A stretch of 64,000 bases of DNA from Alloyangia pacifica (GTDB lineage Bacteria > Pseudomonadota > Alphaproteobacteria > Rhodobacterales > Rhodobacteraceae): positions 62,001 to 126,000 of the forward strand of contig NZ_FOZW01000005.1 of NCBI RefSeq assembly GCF_900116195.1, given 5' to 3'. Below are positions 1-8,908 of this stretch, one piece after another; the first letter of the stretch is position 1; each line of letters begins with the position of its first letter. A program made the position numbers and the translations under genes. Below the pieces are notes generated by a model. It saw nothing but the letters and a program-made list of their open reading frames with translations, was not told the DNA's origin and made no database searches.

Positions 1-366
1 GGCCACGCCGAAACACCCGAGATGGCGCCTTACATCGCGCCGCTGGCCAAGGCCTTCGGTCGCCTGCAGACCGCAACCGGCACCGTCGCCCAGCGGGGGC
101 TTGCCAACCCGGACGAGGCCGGGGCCGCGGCGACCGACTATATGCGGCTCTTCGGCCTGACGGCGCTCGGCTATCTCTGGGCCCGCATGGCCGAGACCGC
201 GATGGCCAAAAGCCGGGAAAGCGGCGATGCCGACGGCTTCTATGCCGCCAAGCAGGTCACGGCGCGGTTCTACATGGAGCGGGTCCTGCCGCAGACCGGC
301 GCGCTGCTGTCGCAGATCATGGCCGGCGGCCAGACCCTCATGGCGCTGGACGAAGCAGCCTTCTGA
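1..366 (+). CDS. Acyl-CoA dehydrogenase, C-terminal fragment (cut by window edge)
   Basis: The reading frame is open from the first base and ends at a TGA, so only the last 121 residues are present. The visible part is helical and Ala-rich, with segments such as TDYMRLFGLTALGYLWARMA and FYMERVLPQTGALL. These are typical of the extra C-terminal domain of the longer acyl-CoA dehydrogenases used in fatty-acid beta-oxidation. The FAD- and substrate-binding core lies outside the window. The ATG at 22 is internal and not a start. It lies about 160 bases upstream of an SDR oxidoreductase on the same strand, which fits a fatty-acid or branched-lipid degradation operon. The family call rests on a short segment. 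Confidence 0.7.
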   Translation, partial: GHAETPEMAPYIAPLAKAFGRLQTATGTVAQRGLANPDEAGAAATDYMRLFGLTALGYLWARMAETAMAKSRESGDADGFYAAKQVTARFYMERVLPQTGALLSQIMAGGQTLMALDEAAF

Positions 367-529
367 AGGGGGAGCCGGACGCGGGAACCGAATGGCGAAA
401 GCCTCGGTTCCCGCGTCTCGCGCAGCCGGCGCGCCGCTCACCGCGCGGCGCGCAGAAAACCGGAGCAGTGCCCTGCCCGAGGTGCCGGAAAGCGCCGGAC
501 GGGAACAGGTGGGACAAGGAGTGAACGGA

Positions 530-1360
530 ATGGAAAATCTCGGCGGCAAGACACTCTTCATCAGCGGCGGCAGCCGCGGCATCGGCCGGGCCATCGCGCT
601 GCGCGCCGCGCGTGACGGCGCCAACGTGGTGCTGGCGGCCAAGACCGTCACCCCGCACCCCAAGCTGCCCGGCACCATCGAGGATGCCGCGGCCGAGGTC
701 GAGGCGCACGGCGGGCGCGCCCTGCCGCTCCAGCTCGACATCCGCGACGACGCGGCGGTGACCGAGGCCGTGCGCAAGGCCGAGGACCACTTCGGCGGTA
801 TCGACATCGTGGTCAACAATGCCAGCGCCATCTCCCTTACGCCGACCCCCGACACCGAGATGAAACGGTTCGACCTGATGATGCAGGTCAACATGCGCGG
901 CACCTTCGCGGTCACCCGCGCCTGCTTGCCAGCGCTGAAGAAGGCCGCGAACCCGCATGTGCTGACGCTCTCGCCGCCGCCCTCGCTCGACCCGGCCTGG
1001 TACGGGCCGCATGTCGCCTACACGATCTCGAAGATGGGGATGAGCCTCTGCGTGCTCGGCTGGGCCGAGGAGTTCCGCAGCTTCGGCATCGCCGCCAACG
1101 CGCTTTGGCCCCGCACGGTCATCGACACCGCCGCGCTGGCCATGCTCGGCGGCGCGGTCCAGCCAAAGAACTGCCGCACGCCGCAGATCGTCGCCGATGC
1201 CGCCCATGCGATCCTGACCCGCCCCGCGAAAGACTGCAGTGGCAACTTCTTCATCGACGAGGAGGTGTTGCGCGCGCAGGGCGTCGAGGATTTCTCGGGC
1301 TATGCCGTCGACCCCTCCGAGCCGCTGCTGCCCGATCTCTTCGTCGCGTCAGACAGCTGA
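530..1360 (+). CDS. SDR-family oxidoreductase (HSDL2-like)
   Basis: A 276-residue short-chain dehydrogenase, a cytosolic NAD(P)-dependent alcohol/carbonyl oxidoreductase. The cofactor motif SGGSRGIG is at residues 12-19, NNAS follows at 96-99, and the catalytic set is Ser148, Tyr164 and Lys168 in YTISK. The stretch AAKTVTPHPKLPGTI after the second beta strand is characteristic of the hydroxysteroid-dehydrogenase-like 2 (HSDL2) subgroup, which is linked to peroxisomal or bacterial fatty-acid metabolism. The ATG at 530 is chosen because AAGGAG lies 8 bases upstream; the open frame continues further upstream but without such a site. The adjacent acyl-CoA dehydrogenase supports a role in lipid breakdown. 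The exact substrate cannot be read from sequence. Confidence 0.85.
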   Translation: MENLGGKTLFISGGSRGIGRAIALRAARDGANVVLAAKTVTPHPKLPGTIEDAAAEVEAHGGRALPLQLDIRDDAAVTEAVRKAEDHFGGIDIVVNNASAISLTPTPDTEMKRFDLMMQVNMRGTFAVTRACLPALKKAANPHVLTLSPPPSLDPAWYGPHVAYTISKMGMSLCVLGWAEEFRSFGIAANALWPRTVIDTAALAMLGGAVQPKNCRTPQIVADAAHAILTRPAKDCSGNFFIDEEVLRAQGVEDFSGYAVDPSEPLLPDLFVASDS

Positions 1361-1393
1361 CCGCATCACACGCTCGATTTCCGGGGACTGCCC

Positions 1394-1789
1394 ATGATCA
1401 AACGCTTCACCTCTTTCGCCTGCCTCCTTGCGCTGGTCGCGACCCCTGCCCTCGCCGCGGATCCGGTGCTCGGCACCTGGCAGACCCAGCCGGGCGACGA
1501 TGGCCACTTCGGCTTCGTCACCATCGCGCCCTGCGGCAGCAAGATCTGCGGCACACTGAGCCGCGCCTTCGGCGCGGACGGCTCGACGATCCCCTCCGAC
1601 ACGGTCGGGCGGCAGATCGTCTGGGACATGCAGCCCGAAGGCGCGGGGAAATACGACTCCGGCCGCATCTGGGCCCCCGACCGCGACAGGACGTACAACT
1701 CCAGGATGGAACTCACCGGCGACCGGCTGAAGGTTTATGGCTGTGTCTTCGGCATCTGCCGCGGGCAGACCTGGAGTCGCGTTGAGTAA
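1394..1789 (+). CDS. DUF2147 family secreted protein
   Basis: A 131-residue protein with a Sec signal peptide (hydrophobic segment about residues 5-20, then ALAAD). The mature part carries the DUF2147 pattern: GTWQTQPGDD near the start, the paired cysteines of CGSKICG, the central IVWDMQPEGAGKYDSGRIW, and a C-terminal CVFGICRGQTW. DUF2147 proteins are small periplasmic beta-barrel-like proteins of unknown function, common in proteobacteria. It starts 33 bases after the SDR stop and may be co-transcribed. No catalytic residues are evident. Confidence 0.85.
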   Translation: MIKRFTSFACLLALVATPALAADPVLGTWQTQPGDDGHFGFVTIAPCGSKICGTLSRAFGADGSTIPSDTVGRQIVWDMQPEGAGKYDSGRIWAPDRDRTYNSRMELTGDRLKVYGCVFGICRGQTWSRVE

Positions 1790-1863
1790 CGCCGGCACCT
1801 GCAAGACACGGGCGGAGTTCCCTGAGGGGCCAACCCCGGCTTTGGCGCCCGGGGGGCCATAGC

Positions 1864-2253
1864 TCAGGACTTGCGCGCCGCGTCGAGGCTCCACGTGCCT
1901 CCGCCCACCACCGCGAAGTAGAGGAACAGGAAGCAATAGAGGATCGCGGCATCGCCGCCGTTCACCGTGGGAAACAGGTTCTGCGGCGCGTGGAACATCC
2001 AATAGGCCACCGCCATCATGCCCGAGAGGACGAAGGCCACCGGCCGCGTGTAGAGCCCGACGAGCAGGAGCAGCCCGCCGAACAGCTCCAGAACACCCCC
2101 AAGGCCCATCAGCGAGAACAAGGGCGGCCGTTGCTCCGTCGGCGGGAACCCGAACAGCTTCTGCGCACCGTGCAGCAGGAAGATGAGTGACGAGACAATG
2201 CGCAGCACACTCAACATGGCCGCGCCCCAGCGGCCGGAAATCCCCTCGGACAT
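1864..2253 (-). CDS. DoxX family inner-membrane protein
   Basis: A 129-residue protein with four predicted transmembrane segments. It contains the DoxX-type LLHGAQKLFGFP near residues 20-32, GGVLELFGGLLLLVGLYTRP in the middle, and a C-terminal helix pair. DoxX proteins are small quinone-linked or redox-associated membrane proteins; many remain functionally undefined. It is convergent with the DUF2147 gene, 74 bases away, and points away from the leucine dehydrogenase upstream. There is no evidence for a specific partner. Confidence 0.85.
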   Translation of the reverse strand: MSEGISGRWGAAMLSVLRIVSSLIFLLHGAQKLFGFPPTEQRPPLFSLMGLGGVLELFGGLLLLVGLYTRPVAFVLSGMMAVAYWMFHAPQNLFPTVNGGDAAILYCFLFLYFAVVGGGTWSLDAARKS

Positions 2254-2481
2254 GCTTGGGCTCCTTTCATCCGCGGACGTACGGGCGCGTCGCCCGGCGA
2301 TCCACGGGGTTGAAACGTCGGATGCGATGATACCGCAGAACCGAGGTCCGACCTAGCTCCATGTCGTCAGGCGCCCGCCGCACCGGGGGCCGGGTCGGTC
2401 ACTGGCTCCAATGCCTGCGACCCCGCCGCCTTTGGAGCAACGGGGCCACAGATGAGGTCCGCGCAAGACCCGATGTTCGCC

Positions 2482-3552
2482 TCAGACGGCTTCCGCGACC
2501 TTGCCCTTCGCGGAGGCCAGGATCTCGGCAACCATCTGGTCCGCCACCGCGATCGTCGTCATGCGCTCCTTGCGGCTGATCTCGATGATCTGCGCGACGC
2601 GGCTGGCGATCTGGGCGAGCCGCTCGGTGCGATACTCGGGACCGGCGCGGTGCACTTCGCTGGCCACGCTGATGATGCCGCCGGCGTTGACGACGTAATC
2701 CGGCAGGTAAAGGCAATCGCGCTTCAGCAGGTCACCGGCAACCGACGGCTCCAGCAGCTGGTTGTTCGCCGCGCCGCAGACGAGCCGGGCGGTCAGCTGC
2801 TCCACGGTCTCGCGGTTGAGCACACCGCCAAGGGCGCAGGGCGCGAAGATGTCCATCTCCTGCGCAAAGACCTCATCCGGCGCGCAGACCTCCGCACCCA
2901 GAGTGTCACGGGCGGTCTCGACGGCCTGAACGTTGACATCAGAAACCAGCAGCTGCGCGCCAGCGGCATGGAGCTTTTCCGCAAGGCTCCAGCCGACGTG
3001 GCCGAGGCCCTGCACCAGCACGCGGCGGCCCGTCAGATCGTCGGTGCCGAACACCGCGCGCGCGCCGACTTTCAGACACTGGAACACGCCCTCGGCGGTG
3101 AAGGGCGAGGGGTCGCCGCTGGCGTGGGCACCGTCGTCGAGTCCTACCGCGTAGGAGGTCTCCTTGGCGACAATGGCCATGTCCTCGGGCGAGATGCCGA
3201 CGTCCTCTGCGGTGTAGTAGCTGCCGCCGAAGCTCTCGATGGCCTGCCCGAAGGCGCGGAAGAGCGCCTCGGTCTTGTCGCTGCGCGGATCTCCGAGGAT
3301 GACCGATTTGCCCCCACCCAGGCCGAGGCCGGCCATGGCATTCTTGTGGGTCATGCCGGCGGCTAGCCGCAGCACGTCGGTCCGCGCCTCGTCCAGGGTG
3401 GCGTAATTCCACATCCGGCAGCCGCCGACCGCCGGGCCACAGGCGGTGGAGTGGATGCAGACGAAGGCGCGCAGCCCGGCTTCTTCGTCCTCGATATAGA
3501 CAAGCCGCTCGTAGCCCGCGGGGGCCAGTTCCTCGACAAGTTTCAGTGCCAT
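2482..3552 (-). CDS. Leucine (Glu/Leu/Phe/Val-type) dehydrogenase
   Basis: A 356-residue amino-acid dehydrogenase that oxidatively deaminates branched-chain amino acids to 2-oxo acids with NAD+. The catalytic loop MTHKNAMAGLGLGGGKSV carries the substrate-binding Lys70 and catalytic Lys82. The Rossmann motif VQGLGHVGWSLAEKL follows in the second domain, and PCALGGVLN and CGAANNQL fit the family. The length matches LeuDH (about 360), not the longer GluDH. The ATG at 3552 is chosen because GGAGG sits 5 bases upstream; a TTG at 3564 is in frame but overlaps that site. It is divergent from an Lrp-type gene, a common arrangement in which leucine or its oxo acid is the signal. A phenylalanine- or valine-preferring enzyme is possible. 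Confidence 0.88.
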   Translation of the reverse strand: MALKLVEELAPAGYERLVYIEDEEAGLRAFVCIHSTACGPAVGGCRMWNYATLDEARTDVLRLAAGMTHKNAMAGLGLGGGKSVILGDPRSDKTEALFRAFGQAIESFGGSYYTAEDVGISPEDMAIVAKETSYAVGLDDGAHASGDPSPFTAEGVFQCLKVGARAVFGTDDLTGRRVLVQGLGHVGWSLAEKLHAAGAQLLVSDVNVQAVETARDTLGAEVCAPDEVFAQEMDIFAPCALGGVLNRETVEQLTARLVCGAANNQLLEPSVAGDLLKRDCLYLPDYVVNAGGIISVASEVHRAGPEYRTERLAQIASRVAQIIEISRKERMTTIAVADQMVAEILASAKGKVAEAV

Positions 3553-3795
3553 GTGATCCTCCAAAGCCGCTCTGCCGGTGATTGCACTTAGTATCGCATG
3601 AGCTGTGCGGCGCTTTCCGCCAAAGTGGTGGGGCTATTTCCAAAGCTTGGCAGGTTTTCTCCACGAAACATGAAATTCGTAGAGACCTTTTCTCCACTAG
3701 CTGCCATCATGCGCCAGAAGGCGCGCAGATGTCGCCATGGCTAGCGGAATCACCGCCACGCGCTCTGCGCCTGACGCACGCACGGGAGAGATGTC
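3553..3795. promoter_or_regulatory. Divergent control region of leucine dehydrogenase and Lrp-type regulator
   Basis: This 243-base gap separates two divergent genes and is more AT-rich than the flanks, notably around 3640-3710. Lrp-family regulators commonly bind such shared regions and control both themselves and the divergent dehydrogenase. No operator could be assigned with confidence. The regulatory role is inferred from arrangement. Confidence 0.5.
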
Positions 3796-4257
3796 ATGCC
3801 GATAGCGCTGGATGAGCTCGATCGGAGGATCCTTCGGGCCCTGCAGTACGACGGCCGGATCACCGTCGTCGATCTCGCCGAGAAGATCGGCCTGTCGCCG
3901 ACGCCTTGCAAGCGGAGGGTGCAGCGGCTCGAGGACTCAGGCCTGATCAGCGGCTATGTCGCAAAGATCGATCGCAAGGCGTCGGGCTTCGGTGTCACGG
4001 CCTTCGTCTCGGTGGAACTGGAGCGCTCCGATGCGGCGGACGTCGAGCGGTTCCAGAAGGCCGCAGCCGGGATTGAGGAGGTGGTGACGGGCATGCTCAT
4101 GACCGGGTCTCAGGATTTCCTGCTCGAGGTGCTGGTCCGGGACCTCGAGGAGTACGAGCAGGTCTTGCAGAACAAGCTGATGAAGATCCCCGGCGTCCGC
4201 AACGTGCGCACGCAATTTGCCCTGCGCAAATTCGTCGAAAGAGCGCGCATTCCCTAA
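3796..4257 (+). CDS. Lrp/AsnC family transcriptional regulator
   Basis: A 153-residue regulator. An N-terminal winged HTH (about residues 6-50, DELDRRILRALQYDGRITVV then LSPTPCKRRVQRLE) is followed by a RAM/AsnC ligand-binding domain (about 70-145) with GSQDFLLEVLVRDLEEYE. It ends with the typical IPGVRNVRTQFALRKFV. Lrp proteins assemble into octameric discs and respond to amino acids. It is divergent from the leucine dehydrogenase, so it most likely senses branched-chain amino acids and controls that gene (inference). Confidence 0.92.
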   Translation: MPIALDELDRRILRALQYDGRITVVDLAEKIGLSPTPCKRRVQRLEDSGLISGYVAKIDRKASGFGVTAFVSVELERSDAADVERFQKAAAGIEEVVTGMLMTGSQDFLLEVLVRDLEEYEQVLQNKLMKIPGVRNVRTQFALRKFVERARIP

Positions 4258-4295
4258 GGCGCAATGGTCGCCGTCTTTCGGCGGCCATCTCAGCG

Positions 4296-4640
4296 TCACC
4301 TGACGACGTCTTCACGAACTTCTTCGATGGAAAGCGCGAGCCCTGCCTTGCACTCAACCGCTCGGCCACCTCCCTGACCTGACCGCCCCCTTTGCGTGAT
4401 CTGCGCGACGGCTTCTCGGTTGAGGCACCGTTCTGCCGCTTGATCGGGGGTGGTGCGTGGAAGCTTGGCGCAAGGCTCGGTCGGGAAGGTCATGCAGGCC
4501 AGGATGCCCCCCAGCCGCGTTCGCGAGCTTGCCGCGCATCTGGTCCGCCACAAGCCGCAACTGCGCCTGCCCCGCCGCAGGCCCAGGCCGGGCGAAGGCA
4601 CAAGCAATGAAGACCAAGACCAGTGGCGAACGCGGCGCTG
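4296..4640 (-). pseudogene. Possible frameshifted remnant of a small exported protein
   Basis: On the minus strand, one frame gives a signal-peptide-like start (LVLVFIACAFARPGPAAGQ) followed by LRLVADQMRGKLANA. A second frame continues with ILACMTFPTEPCAKLPRTTP and ends in SIEEVREDVVR at a stop at 4296. The switch falls at a run of six C on the plus strand near 4506-4511, a typical slippage site. Joined, the two halves read as one plausible protein of about 105 residues. There is no in-frame ATG, so the start is also damaged or upstream. I do not recognise the family. Confidence 0.3.
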
Positions 4641-4990
4641 CACGGTCGTGGACAGGAGCCGGATGGTGGCGGCCCTGATGCCCTCATACGCAGCGCTTTC
4701 TCACGCGAGATCGCCGCGCAATTGCTTGCCGAGCAGCGGCCCACGAGCTTCACGCAGCCAAGGCCACGACGGACGAGATCGCGGAGAAATCCGGTTCAGA
4801 AGGGCTCGGCTTCGAAGGTGTCGGGCGCCATGCCAAGCACCTCGTCCCAGCTCCTCCCCCCTGCGGACGCAGGCGATAGGGATCGCGTTTCGAGGTGCGC
4901 ATACATGAAGGCGACGCGTGGTCCCGGTTAAGCCCCGCTGCAGGGTCGACAGGAACTGAGAACAAACTGGCGACGTGCTCCGGACATTCT

Positions 4991-5021
4991 TGAAACTGCC
5001 GTCGCCGGGACGGCAGTTTCA
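4991..5021 (-). terminator. 13-bp hairpin downstream of the alg cluster
   Basis: A perfect inverted repeat: TGAAACTGCCGTC at 4991-5003 and its complement at 5009-5021, with a 5-base loop. It lies 33 bases beyond the stop of the last gene (algL) of the minus-strand cluster. No long U-run follows on the minus strand, so it may terminate imperfectly or protect the mRNA 3' end. Confidence 0.65.
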
Positions 5022-5053
5022 CGCGGGCCTCATCATCCGGATCCGGTGGCAGA

Positions 5054-6166
5054 TCACCAGATCAGACGCTGGTCGCCTCCGAGTTTGGAGTTCGACAGAT
5101 TGTCGATGTCGGCGATCTGCTCCTCGAGGTCCGGGTCACTCTGGTAGCGAAGATAGGCGACGGCCCAAGCCATTTCGAAGTTCTCCGGCGCGTCATCGAT
5201 CTTTTGCTCGCGGCCGGTCCGCGCCTCGATCCTTTCAGGGTTGTCAAAACCGTCCAGCGTGTAGTCGACAGCCTTCTTGATCGCGCCATCGCAGGCGTCG
5301 AAGATCTCGGGATCTTCCTCTGCAAGCAGGGCTGCCGTGATTACCAGCGCCTGTACGGCGTGCATCTGGTAGTGCAGCGCAAGATCGCCACGCTCCATTT
5401 CCAAGGGCAGTGCGCCGTCCTCTTCCACCATGCAGGCGGAATATTCGACGGTCTCGCGCCCCCACTCGACGAGGTCCTCGTCTCCCGTCGTTAGGCCGAT
5501 CCGGGTCACGCCCATCGCCGCCCATTGCCGCAGATTGTTCCGCGACGCGCGGGGGGGCGCTTCCTCGTCGAAGTACGTCATGGTCGCCTTCGCTCGATCC
5601 TCGAGCCAGCCTTCGATGACCGATTGCTGTTCCTCGGTCGGTTCAGCCACGGTCAGCGCATTGCTGTAGGCGAAGGCAATCCCGCCCAATCGGCTCGGAG
5701 CCGAGATGTTCGCGTTCATCGTGGTCAAATCCGACAGGGCGTCGGCTTCGGCCCAGGGCAAGAGGCGTTCGTAGAGGCATTCCGCGGCCGCAACGCCACG
5801 GTCTCCCGATCGGGTCAGAGCCCGATTGCTTTCGCGCGTCAGGTCCGAAATGAAATCATCGACCGGCTCCAGCGCCGCGTTCACCGCAGCATTGGCGTCT
5901 TCGTCGAAATCCGACCGGGTTTCGCTGTCTTCGGTGTATCGGCTGCCGTAGCTCAGGGACACGACAGGGTCGACCGGCGCCATGCAATCGGACTCATCGC
6001 CCGCATCCGCGGTCGCCTCCTCCTCCGTTTCCGGATCCGACGCGTCCGTATCGGACAGTTGAACCGGATCGATCCCGGGGGCCTTTTCGTCCTCCTGCGC
6101 GAATGAGGGGCTCATTGGCAGGAGCGCAGCCAGAACCGCCAGCGTTGTGAGTGCAGTTCCCTTCAT
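5054..6166 (-). CDS. algL: AlgL-like alginate lyase family protein, His motif altered
   Basis: A 370-residue periplasmic protein of the PL5 alginate lyase family. The signal peptide is about residues 1-23 (SFAQ), followed by an acidic, Asp/Glu-rich segment (about 25-60) absent from Pseudomonas AlgL. The family core is visible as RNNLRQWAAMG (209-219) and ERGDLALHYQMHAVQALV (258-275). In known lyases of this family the first motif reads NNHxYW, with catalytic Asn and His; here the Asn remains and the His position is Leu212. Arg259 and Tyr266 match the other two catalytic residues. AlgL normally clears stray polymer from the periplasm during export. It is the last gene of the cluster, overlapping the preceding gene by ATGA. 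Activity is uncertain. Confidence 0.75.
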   Translation of the reverse strand: MKGTALTTLAVLAALLPMSPSFAQEDEKAPGIDPVQLSDTDASDPETEEEATADAGDESDCMAPVDPVVSLSYGSRYTEDSETRSDFDEDANAAVNAALEPVDDFISDLTRESNRALTRSGDRGVAAAECLYERLLPWAEADALSDLTTMNANISAPSRLGGIAFAYSNALTVAEPTEEQQSVIEGWLEDRAKATMTYFDEEAPPRASRNNLRQWAAMGVTRIGLTTGDEDLVEWGRETVEYSACMVEEDGALPLEMERGDLALHYQMHAVQALVITAALLAEEDPEIFDACDGAIKKAVDYTLDGFDNPERIEARTGREQKIDDAPENFEMAWAVAYLRYQSDPDLEEQIADIDNLSNSKLGGDQRLIW

Positions 6167-8889
6167 TGTGTAGCGACCTCCGCGATCTGCATCGAGTTCA
6201 TCAGTGAAACAGCGTCCTCGTTACCTAGGGCGGCAGCCTTCTGAAGCCAGTCGCGCGCCGCCTCGGGATCGGCCTCGGCGCCAATGCCGAAGGCGAGGCT
6301 ACGGGCAAGCTCGACCATCGCGGCAGCGCTGCCGGCGTTCGCGGCGCGGCGCAGCCATTCGCCGCTTTCGCTGATATCCGCCTGATTGCTCGCAGAAGCA
6401 CGCAACTCGCGCGCATGGTGCAGCATGGCTTCCGAAGAGCCGGCTTTTGCAGCCGCGAGCCACAGAGCGCTGGTATCGACCCGCGTCTCGACGTCCTGCC
6501 GAATGTCCGCCTGCGCATTCGCGAGTTTGTCCAGCACCGAAGGCAGCTGATCAGGGGCAGAACGTTCCGCCAGGGCCACATAGTATTCCGCGGCCTTTTC
6601 GGGATCGTAGCCCGGCGTCTCCGGCTGTTCGACCTCGGTCATCAGGCGGAACACGGCGGGACGATCACCTTTTTCATACCCGGCCAGCCAAAGGTTGCGG
6701 GCATCCTCGGCGGCATCGTCACCAAGCATATCGGCGTGCGCCATGATGAGATCCCCGAGATTCGTGTGCGACCATGCGCTTTCGGTTTTCACCAGCTCTT
6801 TCGAGATCCGCACCCATTGCGCGAACTGATCCGGCGAGCCGTGTTCCGCGAGCACTTCGGCCATCTGCAGCCCTTCGCTGAAGGTGCAGGTGGTTGCCGC
6901 GCGCGCATGACGGATCAGACTGGCCTTCTGGTCGTCCGAGAGGCTGTCCAAGTAGCGCAGACCAAGAAGGCTCGCTTCGAAATCGCCGCGCGCTTCGATC
7001 ACCGGGGCAAAGGTTCTCGCGAGCGTTGTGGGGTCCGGGTAAGTCTCGGGATTAATCGTCGTCAGCAAAGTCATGGCACGACCGTATCCTTGGTCGGCCA
7101 GTTGCAGCGCGATCGCTTCGGCGTCCTTGCCTTGCGGGAAGCGGTCCACGAAGCGCAGTGCCAGATTGTCCCCGAGCGCATCGACCCATCCTTTACCATC
7201 CGTGGGCGAGACGGCCGCGGCACGGGCGGCGATCAAGGACCAGTAGGATTGCTCTTCGGCAGAGATTGCCTCGTTTGACGCCAAAGCAATCAGGTCGCTG
7301 GCCGAGGCATCCACCGAAAGAACGGCCTGCGCATGGTCGAGGACCGTGCTCATCATGTGGAATGGCAAGGTGGGGGCAACGCCATCTTTGGCTTGGACGA
7401 GCGTTTCCCCGAGCGTGGGGTCCGGTGCCTCGGTTTCGGCCCCGGCCAGCGACTGCCAATAGCCGACCCGATCGACAAGAGGCGCATCGGGTGCCTTGCA
7501 CAGATTTGCCTGAACCAAGTCGTTAACGGGACCCGAGCGGCCGATCTGTTCCACGGAGAAGATCAGGTCGTCGATGCCCGAATAGAAGGACTCTGCATCC
7601 CCGAGGCCGATGTTGAGCAGGGCCCGTTGCCGGATCGCTTCCGGATCACCGAGGGCGACACCCTTGGCATAATAGTCCATGGCCTTCTGTTCACCCGCCC
7701 AGCGACCTTCGCGTGCCAAAACGCGATCCGCGGCTTTGGGATAGGCCCAGCCAGGCGCATTTTCGCTCTCGATAAGCGCTGAGAGCGCCTTGTCATAGTC
7801 CTCGGTGCGGGCCGGATTGCCCTCGCGCAGCCTGTCGAGAAACAGCGTCAGGCGGCCCATGCCGGCACGATCACCCGATGCGGCTGCGCGCTGGTAAAGC
7901 TCCTCGGCCTGCGTCAGGTCGCGCTCCAGCAACGCGCCATCTTCATACAGGCGACCGAGTTGAATGAGCACATTCGGATCACCGCCCGTCGCGGCGATGC
8001 CAAGGTAGTGCAGCATCACCTCGTTGTCCTTCGAGATCTCCTCCGAACGCAGGTGCATGTCCGCAACGCTCCACGCGGCGTCGGGGCTGCCGAGGTCCGC
8101 AGCAAAGCGGAACCACCGTTCGGACAGCTCATTGTCCACCTGCACGATGTCGCCGTTCCGGTAGGCGCGTGCGATGTTCACGACACGATCGCAAATGGTC
8201 TCGTCCAGCCGACCGACCTGCGACGCAAAGCCCATCATGACCGTCATCTTCGGTTCGACGTTCCAGTTCGGCACGTCGATGCCGCGCTGCTGGAAGCTGG
8301 CGATGCTCAGCAGGCTGTTGGCATCTCCTCCACGGGCGGCGGCAACGATCAGTTGCAGACCCCGGTCCCGGTCGGGCGCGACACCCTTGCCCTGCATCAG
8401 CCATTCGCCCAGGCGACGTTGGTTCTGCGGTTGTTCGGCAGCCGTCGAGGCTAGAGCTTTCTCGATCAGCCCCTCGGCGCGGACGTCCGCCGCCTGGCCA
8501 GCCTCGAGCCGCATCTCGATGGTTTCCATCAACTGCTTGTCGCCGTCGTAGGTCGCGTCGATCGTCGGCAGGAGCGCAACGACCTTTTCACCCACCGGCA
8601 GCCATTTCACGGGGTCGATCGCCATGAGACGGCGCATGTCGCGGCGGACAAGCGTCGAGTCCATGCCAGAGAGGGATTGACCATCCCAACCGTCCCAACG
8701 GGTCGTGATCACGCTGTCGGGCGCCCGGATTTCACAGACCGGCTGCGCATCGATCTGCGGCGGTTCGAAATCGACCTTCACCGGTGCCGCGGCCATCGCC
8801 GGGGCGGCGACAGCCAGGAATGTTCCAGCCAGCAAGGCAGACCGCGCGCTCTGCAGAAGCGGCCTGATGCGCATCGGGGTAACGTTCAT
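6163..8889 (-). CDS. Large periplasmic Sel1/TPR-like repeat protein of the alg cluster
   Basis: About 908 residues with a signal peptide (cleavage near AMAAAP) and no lipobox Cys. The rest is built largely of Sel1-type helical repeats, for example RRLGEWLMQGKGVAPDRDRG, IQLGRLYEDGALLERDLTQA and ARSLAFGIGAEADPEAARDW. In Pseudomonas the Sel1/TPR lipoprotein AlgK scaffolds the periplasmic complex and helps seat the porin AlgE; this protein sits in the cluster and could fill that scaffold role, but it is about twice as long and not a lipoprotein. The start is uncertain: ATG at 8889 or 8892 behind GGAG, or GTG at 8901. It begins about 19 bases after algF and overlaps algL. Confidence 0.7.
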   Translation of the reverse strand: MNVTPMRIRPLLQSARSALLAGTFLAVAAPAMAAAPVKVDFEPPQIDAQPVCEIRAPDSVITTRWDGWDGQSLSGMDSTLVRRDMRRLMAIDPVKWLPVGEKVVALLPTIDATYDGDKQLMETIEMRLEAGQAADVRAEGLIEKALASTAAEQPQNQRRLGEWLMQGKGVAPDRDRGLQLIVAAARGGDANSLLSIASFQQRGIDVPNWNVEPKMTVMMGFASQVGRLDETICDRVVNIARAYRNGDIVQVDNELSERWFRFAADLGSPDAAWSVADMHLRSEEISKDNEVMLHYLGIAATGGDPNVLIQLGRLYEDGALLERDLTQAEELYQRAAASGDRAGMGRLTLFLDRLREGNPARTEDYDKALSALIESENAPGWAYPKAADRVLAREGRWAGEQKAMDYYAKGVALGDPEAIRQRALLNIGLGDAESFYSGIDDLIFSVEQIGRSGPVNDLVQANLCKAPDAPLVDRVGYWQSLAGAETEAPDPTLGETLVQAKDGVAPTLPFHMMSTVLDHAQAVLSVDASASDLIALASNEAISAEEQSYWSLIAARAAAVSPTDGKGWVDALGDNLALRFVDRFPQGKDAEAIALQLADQGYGRAMTLLTTINPETYPDPTTLARTFAPVIEARGDFEASLLGLRYLDSLSDDQKASLIRHARAATTCTFSEGLQMAEVLAEHGSPDQFAQWVRISKELVKTESAWSHTNLGDLIMAHADMLGDDAAEDARNLWLAGYEKGDRPAVFRLMTEVEQPETPGYDPEKAAEYYVALAERSAPDQLPSVLDKLANAQADIRQDVETRVDTSALWLAAAKAGSSEAMLHHARELRASASNQADISESGEWLRRAANAGSAAAMVELARSLAFGIGAEADPEAARDWLQKAAALGNEDAVSLMNSMQIAEVATQ

Positions 8890-8908
8890 CATTCGCTCCA
8901 CCCCTGGC

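Larger units (their letters stand above)
4258..5053. other. Gene-poor stretch with coding relics
   Basis: No intact gene is convincing here. It holds the frameshifted exported-protein candidate (4296-4640) and the 13-bp hairpin at 4991-5021. A short minus-strand frame at 4796-4906 begins MYAHLETRSLSP and ends DEVLGMAPDTFEAEPF; its residue use resembles a real protein C-terminus. The stretch looks like a decayed junction between the lrp gene and the alginate-type cluster. Confidence 0.5.
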
